DNA of 34,187 bases from assembly GCA_029257385.1 (NCBI GenBank), contig JARIBS010000067.1:5001-39187 (forward strand). Direction: 5' to 3'. The notes below the pieces were generated by a model. It did no database searches. It saw nothing but the letters and a program-made list of their open reading frames with translations, and was not told the DNA's origin. Below are positions 34,064 to 34,187 of this stretch, one piece after another (position 1 is the stretch's first letter; the number at the start of each line of letters is the position of its first letter). The position numbers and the translations under genes were made by a program. Source of the stretch: Thiorhodococcus sp. (GTDB lineage: Bacteria > Pseudomonadota > Gammaproteobacteria > Chromatiales > Chromatiaceae).

Positions 34064-34187
34064 CAGGGCGAGCGCGTTTAAACATTCCGTTTTCCAGGGA
34101 GTTGACGGATGCTAGCGAGAAACAACCGTTGGAGTTTCTCATGTCAGCAAGCATTCTTGAGCATTTCACGTCCCTGGTAGACCCCCG
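34064..34187 (+). mobile_element. Start of an insertion sequence, probably ISAs1 family, cut by the window edge
   Basis: The transposase start at 34141 resembles ISAs1-family transposases. A CAGGG sequence at 34064, a common opening for terminal repeats of this type, may be the left end, but another CAGGG at 34095 is also possible. The target duplication and right end are outside the window, so the limits are provisional. Confidence 0.5.
34141..34187 (+). CDS. ISAs1-family transposase, N-terminal fragment
   Basis: Only 15 codons are visible, MSASILEHFTSLVDP, but they match the typical N-terminus of ISAs1-type transposases, where a short LIEHFxxLxDPR motif precedes the DDE domain. GGAG at 34131-34134 lies six bases before the ATG, which is a good Shine-Dalgarno. 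The rest of the gene runs out of the window on the plus strand. The assignment rests on this short match and on the absence of another candidate, so it is provisional. A DDE-type transposase moving its own element by cut or copy mechanisms is the expected role. Confidence 0.6.
   Translation, partial: MSASILEHFTSLVDP

Noticed and set aside
33921-34169. Minus-strand open frame of 82 codons next to the EAL gene
   Set aside because: It overlaps the presumed insertion-sequence end and transposase start, and its product shows no family resemblance.
1-34187. CRISPR array, tRNA or rRNA genes
   Set aside because: No regularly spaced repeats and no tRNA-like or rRNA-like segment were recognised on reading; a dedicated RNA search was not possible.

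Overview
The window reads as GC-rich chromosomal DNA of a gammaproteobacterium. The lptM-lysA-(methyltransferase)-dapF-DUF484-xerC order, glnE next to ilvE with a CHCC zinc-finger gene, and the ftsK-lolA-rarA run are all typical of that class. Together with the overall gene style they point towards purple sulfur bacteria (Chromatiaceae-like), but that family assignment is inference and cannot be proven from this stretch alone.

Layout. (1) 1-6190, minus strand: the end of a surface-polysaccharide (O-antigen or capsule type) cluster. It holds a very large multidomain protein (glycosyltransferase, coiled coil, RgpF-like, HAD-like and an extra C-terminal domain), a family 2 glycosyltransferase and a sugar aminotransferase cut by the window edge. 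(2) 6333-7166: a secreted protein with two META domains. (3) 7295-12549, plus strand: a compact operon with lptM, lysA, a SAM methyltransferase, dapF, DUF484 and xerC, ending in a sulfotransferase-like gene. It links lysine/meso-DAP supply, envelope assembly and chromosome-dimer resolution. (4) 12583-14732: a DUF2189 membrane protein and an MBL-fold hydrolase, separated by an AT-rich 383-base gap. (5) 14798-21095, minus strand: a small TM protein, a DUF2726 protein, hexose-6-phosphate mutarotase, glnE, ilvE and a CHCC zinc-finger protein. (6) 21335-23656, plus: a membrane-anchored coiled-coil protein resembling DUF4407, divergent from the two unknown membrane proteins. (7) 23653-26002, minus: ffh followed by mepA; ypjD lies divergent from ffh. 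(8) 27066-27809: a fluoride-channel gene (crcB) with a DUF190 gene. (9) 27830-32440, minus: ftsK-lolA-rarA. (10) 32611-33918, minus: a degenerate EAL-domain protein. (11) 34064-34187: the beginning of an insertion sequence whose transposase start looks like the ISAs1 family.

Most genes are housekeeping. The best candidates for novelty are the fused polysaccharide protein at 2096-6190, the three-gene set of membrane and coiled-coil unknowns around 19874-23656, and a perfect 10-bp inverted repeat enclosing a TATAAT box in front of ftsK. No rRNA, tRNA or CRISPR array was seen. Start codons were chosen by ribosome-binding sites and family lengths and differ in several places from the longest open frame.
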